A stretch of DNA of 64,000 bases from UBA1930 sp943371535 (GCA_943371535.1 CALRVE020000013.1:20677-84676), one strand, 5' to 3'. Counted from the stretch's first letter, positions 1-8,555 are shown. Notes: generated by a model from the sequence alone, not told the origin. Made by a program: numbers and translations.

Positions 1-236
1 TTTAATTTTCATGTTTGGTAAAAAAAGGGATATAAATATCACTATAATAAGCGGTTTTTTAAAAAACGAATATAATATATCTTTGTTTATTTTTTTATAT
101 TTTATTCACATAAATTGTGTGTTTGGGGATTATTAATAAAATAAATATTTATTCGCTCCTTCAATTATAAATTAGCTATTTACTTTTACAGTTTTAATTG
201 CTAAACCCTATATTTGCCACTCAAAATTTTGAGCCT
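1..236. other. AT-rich leader region upstream of pdhA
   Basis: Very AT-rich sequence with no convincing reading frame. The only recognisable element is the -7 box just before pdhA, listed separately. It may hold the end of an upstream intergenic region cut by the window edge. Confidence 0.5.
209..216 (+). promoter_or_regulatory. Bacteroidota -7 promoter element for pdhA
   Basis: The sequence TATATTTG fits the TAnnTTTG -7 consensus of the phylum. No clear TTG box lies 19 bases upstream. Transcription from it would start near 222, which favours the GTG start at 237 over the TTG at 198 for the downstream gene. Confidence 0.5.
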
Positions 237-1232
237 GTGTCAACTAAATTTTCTAAAGAAACTTACATGTATTGGTACGAGTTAATGCAACTCATTCGCC
301 AATTTGAATTGAAAGCAGAAGAAATGTATAAAATGGCTGGAAAAATTCGTGGATTTTTTCATGCTTATGTTGGTCAAGAAGCTATTGCAGCAGGTGTTAT
401 GACAGCCACTCGTCATGAAGATCCATTCATTACTGCTTATAGAGATCATGGCTGGGCTTTAGCAAAAGGTACAACAGCAAATGCCTGTATGGCAGAGTTA
501 TATGGTAAATCAACAGGTTGTGCAAAAGGAAAGGGTGGAAGTATGCACTTTTTTGATGTGAAAAATTACTTCTATGGTGGTCATGGTATAGTAGGGGCAC
601 AAATTGGCACAGGAGCTGGTTTAGCATTCGCTGAACAATATAAAGGAACGGATAATGTTGTATTATGTTTCTTTGGCGATGGTGCTTCTCGTCAAGGTAT
701 GTTACACGAAACGTTTAACATGGCAATGACTTGGAAATTACCTGTAATTTTTGTTTGCGAAAACAATAATTATGCAATGGGTACTTCAGTAGAACGTACT
801 AGTAACGTAGTTGATATTTATAAACTAGCAGATGCATATGAAATGCCCGCTGATATGGTTGATGGTATGGATCCTGAAGCTGTGCATGATAGTGTTGCAA
901 GAGCTGTAAAACGTGGACGTGAAGGTGGTGGTCCAACTTTAATTGAAATGAAAACTTATCGCTATAAAGGTCATTCTATTAGTGACCCTCAAAAATATAG
1001 AAGTAAGGATGAGGTGGATGAATACAAAGAAAAAGATCCTATCACTAGTGTAGCAAACACTATTTTAGAAAACGGTTTTGCTAACCAAGAAGATTTGGCA
1101 GCCATTGATGCAAAAATTGAAGCAATCGTAAACGAAAGTGTTCGTTTTGCAGAAGAAAGTCCATTACCAGATGATAGCGAATTATTGAAAGATGTTTATG
1201 TGGATGAAAATTATCCATTTATTGTAGACTAA
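237..1232 (+). CDS. pdhA: Pyruvate dehydrogenase E1 component, alpha subunit
   Basis: Thiamine-diphosphate-dependent alpha subunit that decarboxylates pyruvate and acetylates the E2 lipoyl group, feeding acetyl-CoA to the TCA cycle in the cytoplasm. The ThDP-binding motif runs from GDG (about residues 147-149) to ENNNYAMGT (175-183), and the conserved YRYKGHS phosphorylation-loop sequence follows further down. The frame is open from a TTG at 198, but a GTG at 237 gives an N-terminus MSTKFSKETYMYWYELM that matches related E1 alpha proteins and lies after a -7 box, so 237 was chosen. An ATG at 267 would cut into the conserved start. At 331 residues the length is normal. The E1 beta and E2 genes are not next to it. 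Confidence 0.93.
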   Translation: MSTKFSKETYMYWYELMQLIRQFELKAEEMYKMAGKIRGFFHAYVGQEAIAAGVMTATRHEDPFITAYRDHGWALAKGTTANACMAELYGKSTGCAKGKGGSMHFFDVKNYFYGGHGIVGAQIGTGAGLAFAEQYKGTDNVVLCFFGDGASRQGMLHETFNMAMTWKLPVIFVCENNNYAMGTSVERTSNVVDIYKLADAYEMPADMVDGMDPEAVHDSVARAVKRGREGGGPTLIEMKTYRYKGHSISDPQKYRSKDEVDEYKEKDPITSVANTILENGFANQEDLAAIDAKIEAIVNESVRFAEESPLPDDSELLKDVYVDENYPFIVD

Positions 1233-1297
1233 TATTTTATAATCTAACAATCTAGCAAATTATTTTGCTGAGCTTTTACAATTAAATTCAATTTAAA

Positions 1298-1984
1298 ATG
1301 AGTGAACAAGTAGTAGAAAAAGATTTGTTGTTACAAGTAGAAAGTATTTGGAAAAAAAATCAAAAAATAATTATTGGAGGGTTGGTTGCAATTATTGTAG
1401 TTGTAGGTGGTTGGTATGCTTACAATTCTTTTGTAGTAGCACCTAAAGAAGAGAAAGCTGCTGAAGCTATTTACAAAGTACAAGAATATTTCAGTCAAGA
1501 TTCTTCCAACCTAGTTATTAATGGCGATAATGCTACTGGAACAAAAGGGGCATTGTATGTAATTAAAACTTATGGTGGAACTAAAGCTGCTAATCTTGCC
1601 CATTACTATGCAGGTGTGAGTTATTTAAAATTGAAAGATTTTAATAATGCCATAAAGTATTTAAAAGATTTTAGTACCGATGCAAAGCAAATTCAAATGC
1701 AAGCTTATACTTCATTAGCACATGCTTATGCAGAGAGTGGTAAAAAAGATGAAGCTGTTACCACTTACAAGAAGGCAGCATCAACTTTTGAAACAGATGA
1801 AGAAGCTACCGCTTTAAATTTAAGCTTTGCTGCTGGTTTATTAGAAACCATGAATAAAAACAGCGAAGCCTTAGAGATTTATAAAACTATTAAACAAAAA
1901 TATCCAAGTACAACTGTTGGTTATACTGTAGATAAATACATTTATAAATTAAGTATCGAGAAAAACGATTTTAGTACAAACTAA
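1298..1984 (+). CDS. Membrane-anchored TPR protein (YfgM-like)
   Basis: The protein has a short cytoplasmic N-terminus, one strong membrane segment at about residues 23-43 (KIIIGGLVAIIVVVGGWYAY), and a periplasmic region of tetratricopeptide-type helical repeats (about 100-215, with ALYVIKTYG, AHYYAGVSYLKLKDFNNAIKYL and AYAESGKKDEAVTTYKKA). This arrangement resembles YfgM/PpiD-type periplasmic chaperone cofactors at the Sec translocon. That role is inferred from architecture only. It lies 65 bases after pdhA and 3 bases before ribH, so it is probably co-transcribed with ribH. Confidence 0.75.
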   Translation: MSEQVVEKDLLLQVESIWKKNQKIIIGGLVAIIVVVGGWYAYNSFVVAPKEEKAAEAIYKVQEYFSQDSSNLVINGDNATGTKGALYVIKTYGGTKAANLAHYYAGVSYLKLKDFNNAIKYLKDFSTDAKQIQMQAYTSLAHAYAESGKKDEAVTTYKKAASTFETDEEATALNLSFAAGLLETMNKNSEALEIYKTIKQKYPSTTVGYTVDKYIYKLSIEKNDFSTN

Positions 1985-1987
1985 TTT

Positions 1988-2470
1988 ATGGCAACAAAAG
2001 GAAATACAACATTAAACAAAGGCATCCCTACAATTGCGGATGCCTTTGTAGTTATTATAAAAACAGAATGGAATAGTGCAATTGTAAATAAGCTAGAAGC
2101 TGGTGTAAAAAAAATATTGAAAGCAAGTAATGTTGCAACTAAAACCATTACTGTACCCGGTGCTGTTGAAATTCCATTTGCAGTAAAGCAACATTATACT
2201 TATGCATCTAAAGTGCCCAATGCATACATTACTTTAGGAACTGTTATTCAAGGTGATACTCCACATTTTGATTATGTGTGTAAGTTAGTTACCGATGGTA
2301 TTTTACAACTGAACTTATCTTTGGATGTACCTGTTATATATGGTGTATTAACCGTTTTAAATGAGCAGCAAGCTTTGGAAAGAATAGGAGGTAAGCATGG
2401 TCATAAAGGAGAAGAAGCAGCAATTACTGCTTTAAAAATGATACAATTGAACCATCAACTTAAAAAGTAA
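1988..2470 (+). CDS. ribH: 6,7-dimethyl-8-ribityllumazine synthase
   Basis: This is the penultimate enzyme of riboflavin synthesis. It condenses 5-amino-6-ribitylaminouracil with 3,4-dihydroxy-2-butanone 4-phosphate. At 160 residues it has the usual single-domain length. Family motifs are visible: PGAVEIPFA near residue 58, the active-site GDTPHFDYV loop with its histidine near residue 90, and the phosphate-binding RIGGKHGHKGEEAA segment near the C-terminus. It starts three bases after the TPR gene stop codon, and the two are a common pair in this bacterial family. No other riboflavin gene is in the window. Confidence 0.95.
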   Translation: MATKGNTTLNKGIPTIADAFVVIIKTEWNSAIVNKLEAGVKKILKASNVATKTITVPGAVEIPFAVKQHYTYASKVPNAYITLGTVIQGDTPHFDYVCKLVTDGILQLNLSLDVPVIYGVLTVLNEQQALERIGGKHGHKGEEAAITALKMIQLNHQLKK

Positions 2471-2490
2471 AAGCGTATTAATTTAATCGA

Positions 2491-3210
2491 ATGACAGTTC
2501 AAATTTTTATACCTTGTTTTATTGATCAATTATATCCAAATGTGGCTTTTAGTATGGTAAAAGTGCTAGAAAAAGCTGGGTGTAAAGTATTGTACAATAG
2601 CAATCAAACTTGTTGTGGACAGCCAGCATTTAATGCAGGATTTTGGGGTGAAGCAAAAGATGTTTGTAAAAAATTTTTACAAGATTTCGGTACTGCCGAT
2701 TATGTGGTTGCTCCAAGTGCAAGTTGTGTAGGCTTTGTAAGAAATTATTATCAAAAATTATTTGAAAATACCAGTCAAGAGCAACAAGTAAAAGATTTAT
2801 CGGTACGTACATTTGAGTTTAGTGAGTTTATGATTAAAGTGTTGAAGGTAGATGACGTAGGTGCAGTGTTCAATGGGAAAGCTACTTATCATGATAGTTG
2901 TGCTGCATTAAGAGAATGTGGACTAAAGCAAGAGCCAAGAAAACTATTACAAAAAGTAAAAGGCTTAGAATTGGTGGAGATGGTAGATAATGAAACCTGT
3001 TGTGGTTTTGGTGGTACTTTTGCTGTAAAGTTTGAACCCATAAGTATTGCAATGGGCGATCAAAAAATTAATAATGCTGTAGCAACAAATGCAGAATATT
3101 TAATTAGCACAGACATGAGTTGTTTAATGCATATTGATGGTTGTATACAACATCAGCATAAAGATTTAAAAGTGATACATTTAGCCGATGTTTTAGCAAG
3201 TGGATGGTAA
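2491..3210 (+). CDS. LutA/YkgE-type (Fe-S)-binding oxidoreductase subunit
   Basis: The protein carries two cysteine-rich CCG domains typical of LutA, GlpC and heterodisulfide reductase-like subunits: one ending in TCCGQPAFNAG (about residues 40-50) and one in ETCCGFGGTFAVK (about 168-180). Such proteins take part in lactate or glycolate oxidation through Fe-S clusters, usually with LutB and LutC. Neither partner is next to it here, so the substrate is not certain. At 239 residues it is the normal LutA length. It starts 20 bases after ribH. Confidence 0.85.
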   Translation: MTVQIFIPCFIDQLYPNVAFSMVKVLEKAGCKVLYNSNQTCCGQPAFNAGFWGEAKDVCKKFLQDFGTADYVVAPSASCVGFVRNYYQKLFENTSQEQQVKDLSVRTFEFSEFMIKVLKVDDVGAVFNGKATYHDSCAALRECGLKQEPRKLLQKVKGLELVEMVDNETCCGFGGTFAVKFEPISIAMGDQKINNAVATNAEYLISTDMSCLMHIDGCIQHQHKDLKVIHLADVLASGW

Positions 3211-3257
3211 ATCCAATTAAGAATTAATAATTAGAAATTATAAATTAGAAATTCACC

Positions 3258-3671
3258 ATGAACTATTGGTTAGTAAAATCGGAACCCTTCAAATATAGTT
3301 GGGAACAATTTGAAAAAGATGGACAAACATTTTGGGATGGTGTAAGAAATTATGCAGCTCGAAATAATTTAAGAGCCATGAAAAAAGGCGATTTAGTGCT
3401 TTGGTATCATAGTAATGAAGGATTAGAAATTGTAGGTATAGCCAAGGTAATTAAAGAAGCTTATCAAGATCCAACTACTACAGAAGAAGCTTGGGTTGCA
3501 GTAGATTTAAAGCCTTTCAAAAAATTAAAGAAACCCATTTCATTAGCTCAAATTAAGGCTGAAAAAAGTTTAGCTAATATGGATTTAGTAAGACTAGGCC
3601 GACTTTCTGTTGGTACAGTAAAAGAAGATGAATGGCATACGATAATAGAATTAAGTGAAACAAAAATTTAA
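3258..3671 (+). CDS. EVE domain-containing protein
   Basis: A single EVE domain of 137 residues, a PUA-like fold related to thymocyte nuclear protein 1. It begins with the characteristic MNYWLVKSEP and continues with WDGVRNYAARNNLRAMKKGD and the LVRLGRLSV segment. EVE domains are thought to read modified nucleobases in RNA or DNA. The ligand of this one cannot be told from sequence. The spacer before it is an AT-rich run of near-repeated AATTAGAAATT units. A strong terminator follows. Confidence 0.9.
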   Translation: MNYWLVKSEPFKYSWEQFEKDGQTFWDGVRNYAARNNLRAMKKGDLVLWYHSNEGLEIVGIAKVIKEAYQDPTTTEEAWVAVDLKPFKKLKKPISLAQIKAEKSLANMDLVRLGRLSVGTVKEDEWHTIIELSETKI

Positions 3672-3676
3672 TATAC

Positions 3677-3708
3677 ACTCCGAAGTTTAAAAGCTTCGGA
3701 GTTTTTTA
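3677..3708 (+). terminator. Rho-independent terminator after the EVE gene
   Basis: A perfect 9-base-pair stem (ACTCCGAAG / CTTCGGAGT) with an 8-base loop is followed by a T run. It probably ends the transcript that starts at pdhA or at the TPR gene. Confidence 0.85.
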
Positions 3709-3834
3709 TGTTCTTTCAAATTTACAACAAGTTATATTTTCTGCCGTCAATCATTAACTCCCTTCTCTTCTTTAAATTCTATTTTACTGGTGTGAATAAA
3801 ATAGCTCAAATTTGCAGGTATAAAAATTAGTATT

Positions 3835-4671
3835 ATGAGCAAAGTTTGGTTTATAACAGGATGTTCAACAGGTTTTGGAAGAGAGCTAGCAAAAGAAGTA
3901 TTACAAGCAGGTTACAAAGCAGTTGTAACTGCAAGAAATACCAACGACATTGTAGATATCGTTTCAGCATATCCTGAAACCGCTTTGGCAGTTCAATTAG
4001 ATGTAACCAATGCAGCAGCTATTGCAAGTTCTGTTGAACAAGCAACTCAACATTTTGGAAGTATAGATGTGTTGGTAAACAATGCAGGTATTGGTTATTT
4101 TGGTGCTATTGAAGAAAGTGATGAAGCCGAAGTAAGAAGAATGTTTGATATTAATTTCTTTGGCTTAGCCAACATGACAAACGCTGTTTTACCAATCATG
4201 CGTAAACAACGCAGTGGCCATATTATAAACATTGCATCTATTGGAGGATTGGTTTCTTTTCCTGGTGTTGGTTTTTATAATGCTACAAAATATGCAGTAG
4301 ATGGTTTATCAGAATCGTTAGCTAAAGAAGTAGCTCATTTAGGAATAAAAGTAACAGTGATTTGTCCGAGTGGTTTTAGAACAGATTGGGCAGGACGTTC
4401 GGCCAATAATGCAACTAAAGTAATTGATGATTATGCACCAACTGCACATGCCAATAAAGATACTATTAGAGGGTATAGTGGTAATCAGCCAGGAGATCCT
4501 ATAATGGCTGCAAAGGCAATAGTTATGGTTACTGAAACTGAAAAACCACCAATGCGTTTATTGTTAGGAGCTGGTGCAATGAAGGGTGGTAGAAGAAAAT
4601 TAGAAGAACTTAAAACTGATTTTGATACTTGGGAATCTATTACTATTGGAGCTGATAGACCTAAGAGCTAA
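3835..4671 (+). CDS. SDR family oxidoreductase
   Basis: Short-chain dehydrogenase/reductase with an N-terminal Rossmann fold. It has the cofactor-binding GCSTGFGRELA motif (about residues 9-19, TGxxxGxG type), NNAGIGYFG (about 82-90), the catalytic Ser in INIASIGG and the YNATK catalytic Tyr-Lys pair (about 155-159). At 278 residues it belongs to the classical group, close to the 'oxidoreductase YtmQ/retinol dehydrogenase-like' proteins. The substrate is unknown. It stands alone with about 160 bases before it and a decayed gene after it. Confidence 0.9.
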   Translation: MSKVWFITGCSTGFGRELAKEVLQAGYKAVVTARNTNDIVDIVSAYPETALAVQLDVTNAAAIASSVEQATQHFGSIDVLVNNAGIGYFGAIEESDEAEVRRMFDINFFGLANMTNAVLPIMRKQRSGHIINIASIGGLVSFPGVGFYNATKYAVDGLSESLAKEVAHLGIKVTVICPSGFRTDWAGRSANNATKVIDDYAPTAHANKDTIRGYSGNQPGDPIMAAKAIVMVTETEKPPMRLLLGAGAMKGGRRKLEELKTDFDTWESITIGADRPKS

Positions 4672-4786
4672 GTAAATTAATTTTAGTAAAATACTATTTC
4701 AAATGAAAGCATTCAATTGGTAATTCTCGTTTAGAAAATCTAATGTTTTATCATTTAAATAAATTAGTAGTATAAATGTTAAAAAG

Positions 4787-5343
4787 ATGAGTAGCATAAT
4801 TTATTGCTCTTTTTTGTTGTTAATTGCTTGCAATACATCAAATGAAAGTGTCAGTAAACTGAGCGATAATAAACAAAGTTGGAAAAACCAGTTCAATAAA
4901 AGCTACCATTACTTGGGCATCGAAACTGGATTTTAGTGGTGGATAAACCTTTTCCTTAACAAAATGCTACTGGTATAGAATATATTAATGCCATTGACCA
5001 ATTATTGCCAACAGTAGAATATGCTATAGATGAAATCAATAAATCAACACATATAAAACCCATCATTTATCAAGATAAAGAACTAAATTTTATTTCAAAA
5101 GAACAACCAAAAGGTGTAACACAATTTGCTGAAGCATCTAAAAAATTATTTGCTCAACAGTAAGTGCAAACTATTTTACATGACTCGGGATTTGTAAAAT
5201 TAGATCAAGCATTAAAGCTATTTAAAGTATTGGTAATAAAAACCAATGAAACCATTCCTTATACATCTGTATTTATGCAATTGGATTGTTGTTATTGGAG
5301 TACAGAAAAAGAAAATCAGCTTTGCCAACAAATGAAAAAGTAG
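4787..5343 (+). pseudogene. Decayed RbsD/FucU-like lipoprotein gene
   Basis: An ATG at 4787 opens a lipoprotein-like N-terminus (MSSIIYCSFLLLIACNTSNE, lipobox LIAC), which runs into a stop at 4934. A one-base shift at the A-rich run near 4898-4901 restores a coherent frame that reads KLPLLGHRNWILVVD and continues to the TAG at 5341. Two more in-frame TAA codons interrupt it at 4957 and 5161, each one C-to-T change from a glutamine codon. The restored protein, about 185 residues, resembles exported RbsD/FucU-domain proteins of Bacteroidota (LGHRNW, IYQDKE, LDCCYW). One frameshift plus two nonsense codons argue for a true pseudogene. Confidence 0.8.
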
Positions 5344-5453
5344 CAACTATTAACAGGAATAATTCTAATTGAAAGTAGTAATTGTGTAACATATATCCTT
5401 AAGTTTATAAGATTTTTTGTAATCAATGAAGCAGCTTTGTACAAAATAGATTT

Positions 5454-5951
5454 ATGAAAAATGTATTGGGTTTGTTGCTTCTATGTTGCTTACTTATTAG
5501 TACTCATAAAACCGTTGCACAGGTAAATATTAACATACAATCTCAACCAGTTTGGAGTCCCATAGGGTACGATCATGTAGATTATTACTATATTCCCGAT
5601 ATTGATATTTATTATAGTGTACCCCAACATAAATATGTTTATTTAAGTAACAATCGTTGGGTTTTTAACACTGCACCACCGGCACAGTATATAAATTATA
5701 ACTTTTACAATGGGTACAAAGTTGTATTGAATGGGCCAAGACCTTACTTACAGCACAAAGCCCATAAAGTAAAATATGTAGGGTTTAAGGGAAACAATCA
5801 TAATCAAGGCATTATAAAAAATAGTAAAGAAGCCAAATATTTTGTAGTGAAAGGTCATCCTAATCATGTTGTAAAAACAAAAATGGGTAAGCCTCATTCT
5901 AGTAAGGGAAAGGGCAATAATGGTAATGCTGGCAAGAAAAAGAAAAATTAA
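5454..5951 (+). CDS. Secreted basic protein of unknown function
   Basis: A 165-residue protein with a clear signal peptide (MKNVLGLLLLCCLLISTHKTVAQ). Its Tyr/Pro-rich middle part (WSPIGYDHVDYYYIPDIDIYY, residues 34-54 or so, then RWVFNTAPP) recurs in hypothetical exported proteins of Chitinophagaceae. The C-terminal 40 residues are very rich in Lys, Gly, Asn and His and are probably disordered. No enzyme motif was seen. Its stop codon overlaps the stop of the convergent lactonase gene: both use the palindrome TTAA at 5948-5951. Confidence 0.75.
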   Translation: MKNVLGLLLLCCLLISTHKTVAQVNINIQSQPVWSPIGYDHVDYYYIPDIDIYYSVPQHKYVYLSNNRWVFNTAPPAQYINYNFYNGYKVVLNGPRPYLQHKAHKVKYVGFKGNNHNQGIIKNSKEAKYFVVKGHPNHVVKTKMGKPHSSKGKGNNGNAGKKKKN

Positions 5952-7066
5952 TCCATATTAATAAACTGCAAACAAACGGGTGTTCCAACTTTAATTTCAT
6001 TTCCCGTTGGGGTTAACAAACCAGTTGTTGTATCTCTTTTAAATATAACAATGGTATTGCTATTTTGATTGGCAATTAATACATACTGATTAGTAGGATC
6101 TATAATAAAATTTCTAGGTGTTTTTCCTAAAGTTGAATTCGAGGCTTTAAAAATTAGATGACCATTTTTTTGTACGCTAAATGTAGAAATAGAATTGTAT
6201 TTGCCTCTGTCTGTAACATATAAAAATTTACCATCGTTAGATAAATGAATATCGGCACTGCCTTTATCAAGTGTCATTGATGTATCAGTGCTAGTACTTG
6301 TTACTAAAGCCCATTTATTTTTCTGTTGTTTAAACAAATCAATTGTTCCACTCAACTCATTAACTACATACAAATTGTTGTTATGAAAAGCTAGATGTCT
6401 TGGCCCATTACCAGCTTTAGAAGCAATATAGTTAGTGGTGTCGTTTAAAAGTGGGATAAGATTTTTTCTATTGAAACAATATCTATGAATTTTATCTGTA
6501 CCTAAATCAGTTACCCATAAAAATTGTTCTTTGATATCAAAAACAGAAGTGTGTGCATGCGGTTCTGATTGTCTTGATTTAACAATGCTATTACCTTTAT
6601 GTTGAATTAATTGTACCAATTTACCAACAGTTCCATCTTCGTTAATGGGCAAAGCCGATACATTACCAGCCGTATAATTTGCAGTAAATAACCATTTGTT
6701 TTTTTTGTCAACAGTAATAAAGCATGGACCTTCACCTTCTGTATTTTCTTTGTTTAAAAACTGTAATGTTCCGGTTGTTTTATCAAACTTAAAAGCACTT
6801 GCTTCATTAGGTTTAGAATTGCCATTTTGGTTTACTGAATACACAAATTGTTGATTAGAGCTAAGAGTTAAATAAGATGGGTTTTCAGCAAAAATTTTAC
6901 TTACAAAACTTGCAGTACCATTAGTTGAATTGAATTTATAGATAGAAATTCCTTCGCCATTGCCTTTAGGTGGGGTGTAAGTTCCAATAATTAAATAAAA
7001 TTCATTGGATTGAGCTGCTGAAAACAAACAAATGAAACCGAGTAGAATCGAAGTAAATAATTTCAT
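5948..7066 (-). CDS. Lactonase family beta-propeller protein
   Basis: A 372-residue exported protein of the 6-phosphogluconolactonase-like lactonase family (seven-bladed propeller). After a signal peptide (MKLFTSILLGFICLFSAAQS) come the family landmarks: YLIIGTYTPPKGNGEGISIYKF at the start of blade 1, NYTAGNVSALPINEDGTVG, the conserved HAHTSVF and LGTDKIHRYCF, and GPRHLAFH. It may hydrolyse a sugar lactone in the periplasm, or only share the fold. The substrate is inferred. The gene is alone, with a long upstream region. Confidence 0.87.
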   Translation of the reverse strand: MKLFTSILLGFICLFSAAQSNEFYLIIGTYTPPKGNGEGISIYKFNSTNGTASFVSKIFAENPSYLTLSSNQQFVYSVNQNGNSKPNEASAFKFDKTTGTLQFLNKENTEGEGPCFITVDKKNKWLFTANYTAGNVSALPINEDGTVGKLVQLIQHKGNSIVKSRQSEPHAHTSVFDIKEQFLWVTDLGTDKIHRYCFNRKNLIPLLNDTTNYIASKAGNGPRHLAFHNNNLYVVNELSGTIDLFKQQKNKWALVTSTSTDTSMTLDKGSADIHLSNDGKFLYVTDRGKYNSISTFSVQKNGHLIFKASNSTLGKTPRNFIIDPTNQYVLIANQNSNTIVIFKRDTTTGLLTPTGNEIKVGTPVCLQFINMD

Positions 7067-7171
7067 GTAATGAATTAATGGATGAGCTAAAATAATTGCA
7101 AATACTATTTCACTAATGCAATTTAAAGTTTAGTTGCTTAATCATTAGCAATTTATGATTGCTTATCTAAT

Positions 7172-7190
7172 TGTAGAAATTAATTCTACA
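7172..7190. promoter_or_regulatory. Possible operator inverted repeat
   Basis: TGTAGAA and TTCTACA form a perfect 7-base inverted repeat around ATTAA. It lies between divergent promoters and is compatible with a dimeric regulator site, but no regulator gene is adjacent, so the role is a guess. Confidence 0.3.
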
Positions 7191-7343
7191 TTCAATAATT
7201 GTTAAAGATTATAGCTTAACTATTGTATTTAATTCAAATTGTAAAGCAGCAACTTTTGTTAGAATATTATCATTATACAGCACCCTTTTGTAGTTAATAA
7301 ACTTTGTTGATATTAATTTAATTCAGCAATCAATAAATATCCC

Positions 7344-7351
7344 TATGTTTG
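7344..7351 (+). promoter_or_regulatory. -7 promoter element for the PID-CTERM-like gene
   Basis: TATGTTTG matches TAnnTTTG. It would place the transcription start near 7358 and leave an untranslated leader of close to 100 bases, long for this phylum. Confidence 0.5.
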
Positions 7352-7455
7352 CACATATAAATGTTTTGGTAAAACTTGTTTTGTGAAAGTAGATTTTCAC
7401 TAAACAAATAATGAAGAACTACTTTAACTGATATACTAATTCTAATTTTTATTTT

Positions 7456-7674
7456 ATGAAATTCAATGTAACAACAGCACAAGTTTTGAAGTTTGCAATT
7501 ATTTGTGTAATTCTTGTAGGCTTTTTAAACTCTGCATCTGCACAGCCAGTATTTGATGACGATGTAAACGATGTGCCAGTTGATGGTGGTTTAAGTTTGT
7601 TAGTTGCAGCAGGTGTAGGCTATGGTGCAAAAAAAATAAGAGAAAAGAGAAAAAAGAATACAAATACTATTTAA
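7456..7674 (+). CDS. Small PID-CTERM-like sorting-signal protein
   Basis: A 72-residue protein with three parts: a signal peptide (residues 1-29, ending SASA), an acidic stretch of about 10 residues (PVFDDDVNDV), and a C-terminal sorting signal. The signal consists of the motif PVDGG (41-45), a short hydrophobic segment (46-57) and a basic tail (KKIREKRKK). The tripartite tail is the PID-CTERM type of exosortase substrate found in Bacteroidota. An exosortase gene lies 185 bases downstream on the other strand. After both cleavages only about a dozen residues would remain, so the product may be a peptide or an anchor rather than a conventional surface protein. Confidence 0.75.
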   Translation: MKFNVTTAQVLKFAIICVILVGFLNSASAQPVFDDDVNDVPVDGGLSLLVAAGVGYGAKKIREKRKKNTNTI

Positions 7675-7695
7675 GTATTAAATCATTTTATTGTT

Positions 7696-7726
7696 AAAAG
7701 GTTCTGCCATTGGTAGAACCTTTTTT
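7696..7726 (+). terminator. Rho-independent terminator after the PID-CTERM-like gene
   Basis: AAAAGGTTCT pairs with AGAACCTTTT, with the inner bases TGCC/GGTA extending the stem. A run of six T follows. Confidence 0.85.
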
Positions 7727-7859
7727 ATGAGCTAATTCAATAAATGGTTACTATAAATAATACCCTATTCATTACAATGCAATTATCTAAAATTCTTCAG
7801 TAATAAATAATTGGAAGAAATACGAAATAATTTTATAGAAAATAAATTTAATAAAATAC

Positions 7860-8474
7860 TTAACCTTCTTTAGAATGGGATGCTACTAAACTTTGTTCTT
7901 TTTTTACAGCTTTTAGAAACCAAAATATCATACCTGTTACAATCATATACGCAATAATATTATAAAAAGTATGATGATCTAAACTAAAAGGCTTGTACCA
8001 TTTTTTATCATTTGCAATCAATAAAATAGTGATTCGAATCATGTTAGAAAACAAAATAATTGAGCAACCAGTTGCAAGCCATTTCAATTTAAAAGAAATT
8101 CTTCCTGTATTAGCCAAAACAAACGCTATCCAAAAGCTTAATATTCCATAGCCTAAACATGAATAAACCAATTGTACGCCATAACCTCCTTTTATTCTGA
8201 TTACAAACTCCGAAATAATATTGGTATCATATCCTAAAATACTCATTAACCCTTTTGTACCATATAAAATGGTATATCTTAACCATCTAACATAGTTTAC
8301 ATATTTATCTAACCATTCAATATAATATTTTCCACCTTTTCCGGTAATTCCAATAAAAAAAGTAGTGCCATAGTCTAAAATAAAGTACAAAAGCAATAGC
8401 TTTATTGCATATTTGAAAAAGGCTTTATTATTATTCAGTTGAAGTGCCATATCTAAACGTAAATATATTGTCAT
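7860..8474 (-). CDS. Exosortase/archaeosortase family transpeptidase
   Basis: A 204-residue integral membrane protein with about five hydrophobic segments. The family's catalytic residues are present: Cys106 in the loop YSCLGYG, Arg147 in NMIRITIL and His167/168 in LDHHTFYN. Such enzymes cleave C-terminal sorting signals and pass the protein to an envelope acceptor. It is of the short Bacteroidota type without an accessory domain. The substrate is probably the adjacent small protein. The start at 8474 is an ATG. A second in-frame ATG at 8450 (MALQLNNN) fits relatives equally well, and a weak TACGTTTA -7-like sequence lies just before it. No polysaccharide operon surrounds it, unlike many exosortases. 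Confidence 0.88.
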   Translation of the reverse strand: MTIYLRLDMALQLNNNKAFFKYAIKLLLLYFILDYGTTFFIGITGKGGKYYIEWLDKYVNYVRWLRYTILYGTKGLMSILGYDTNIISEFVIRIKGGYGVQLVYSCLGYGILSFWIAFVLANTGRISFKLKWLATGCSIILFSNMIRITILLIANDKKWYKPFSLDHHTFYNIIAYMIVTGMIFWFLKAVKKEQSLVASHSKEG

Positions 8475-8555
8475 TCTTCACTTAAAACTTATTTTTTAAA
8501 TAATTTATGAACTTGAAGTGAAAAATTCTTCTTTCGTAAATAGAATATATTGGTT

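Larger units (their letters stand above)
7067..7455. other. Intergenic region between the divergent lactonase and PID-CTERM-like genes
   Basis: About 390 bases without an open frame. It holds a 19-base inverted repeat at 7172-7190 and a -7 box at 7344-7351 (both listed). A leader of about 100 bases then runs to the small gene at 7456 and contains a short hairpin (GTGAAA ... TTTCAC near 7385-7400). Confidence 0.6.

Noticed and set aside
4957..5163. TAA codons read as glutamine (stop-codon recoding) in the lipoprotein-like gene
   Set aside because: Many neighbouring genes end with TAA, and the gene also has a frameshift, so decay is the simpler explanation.
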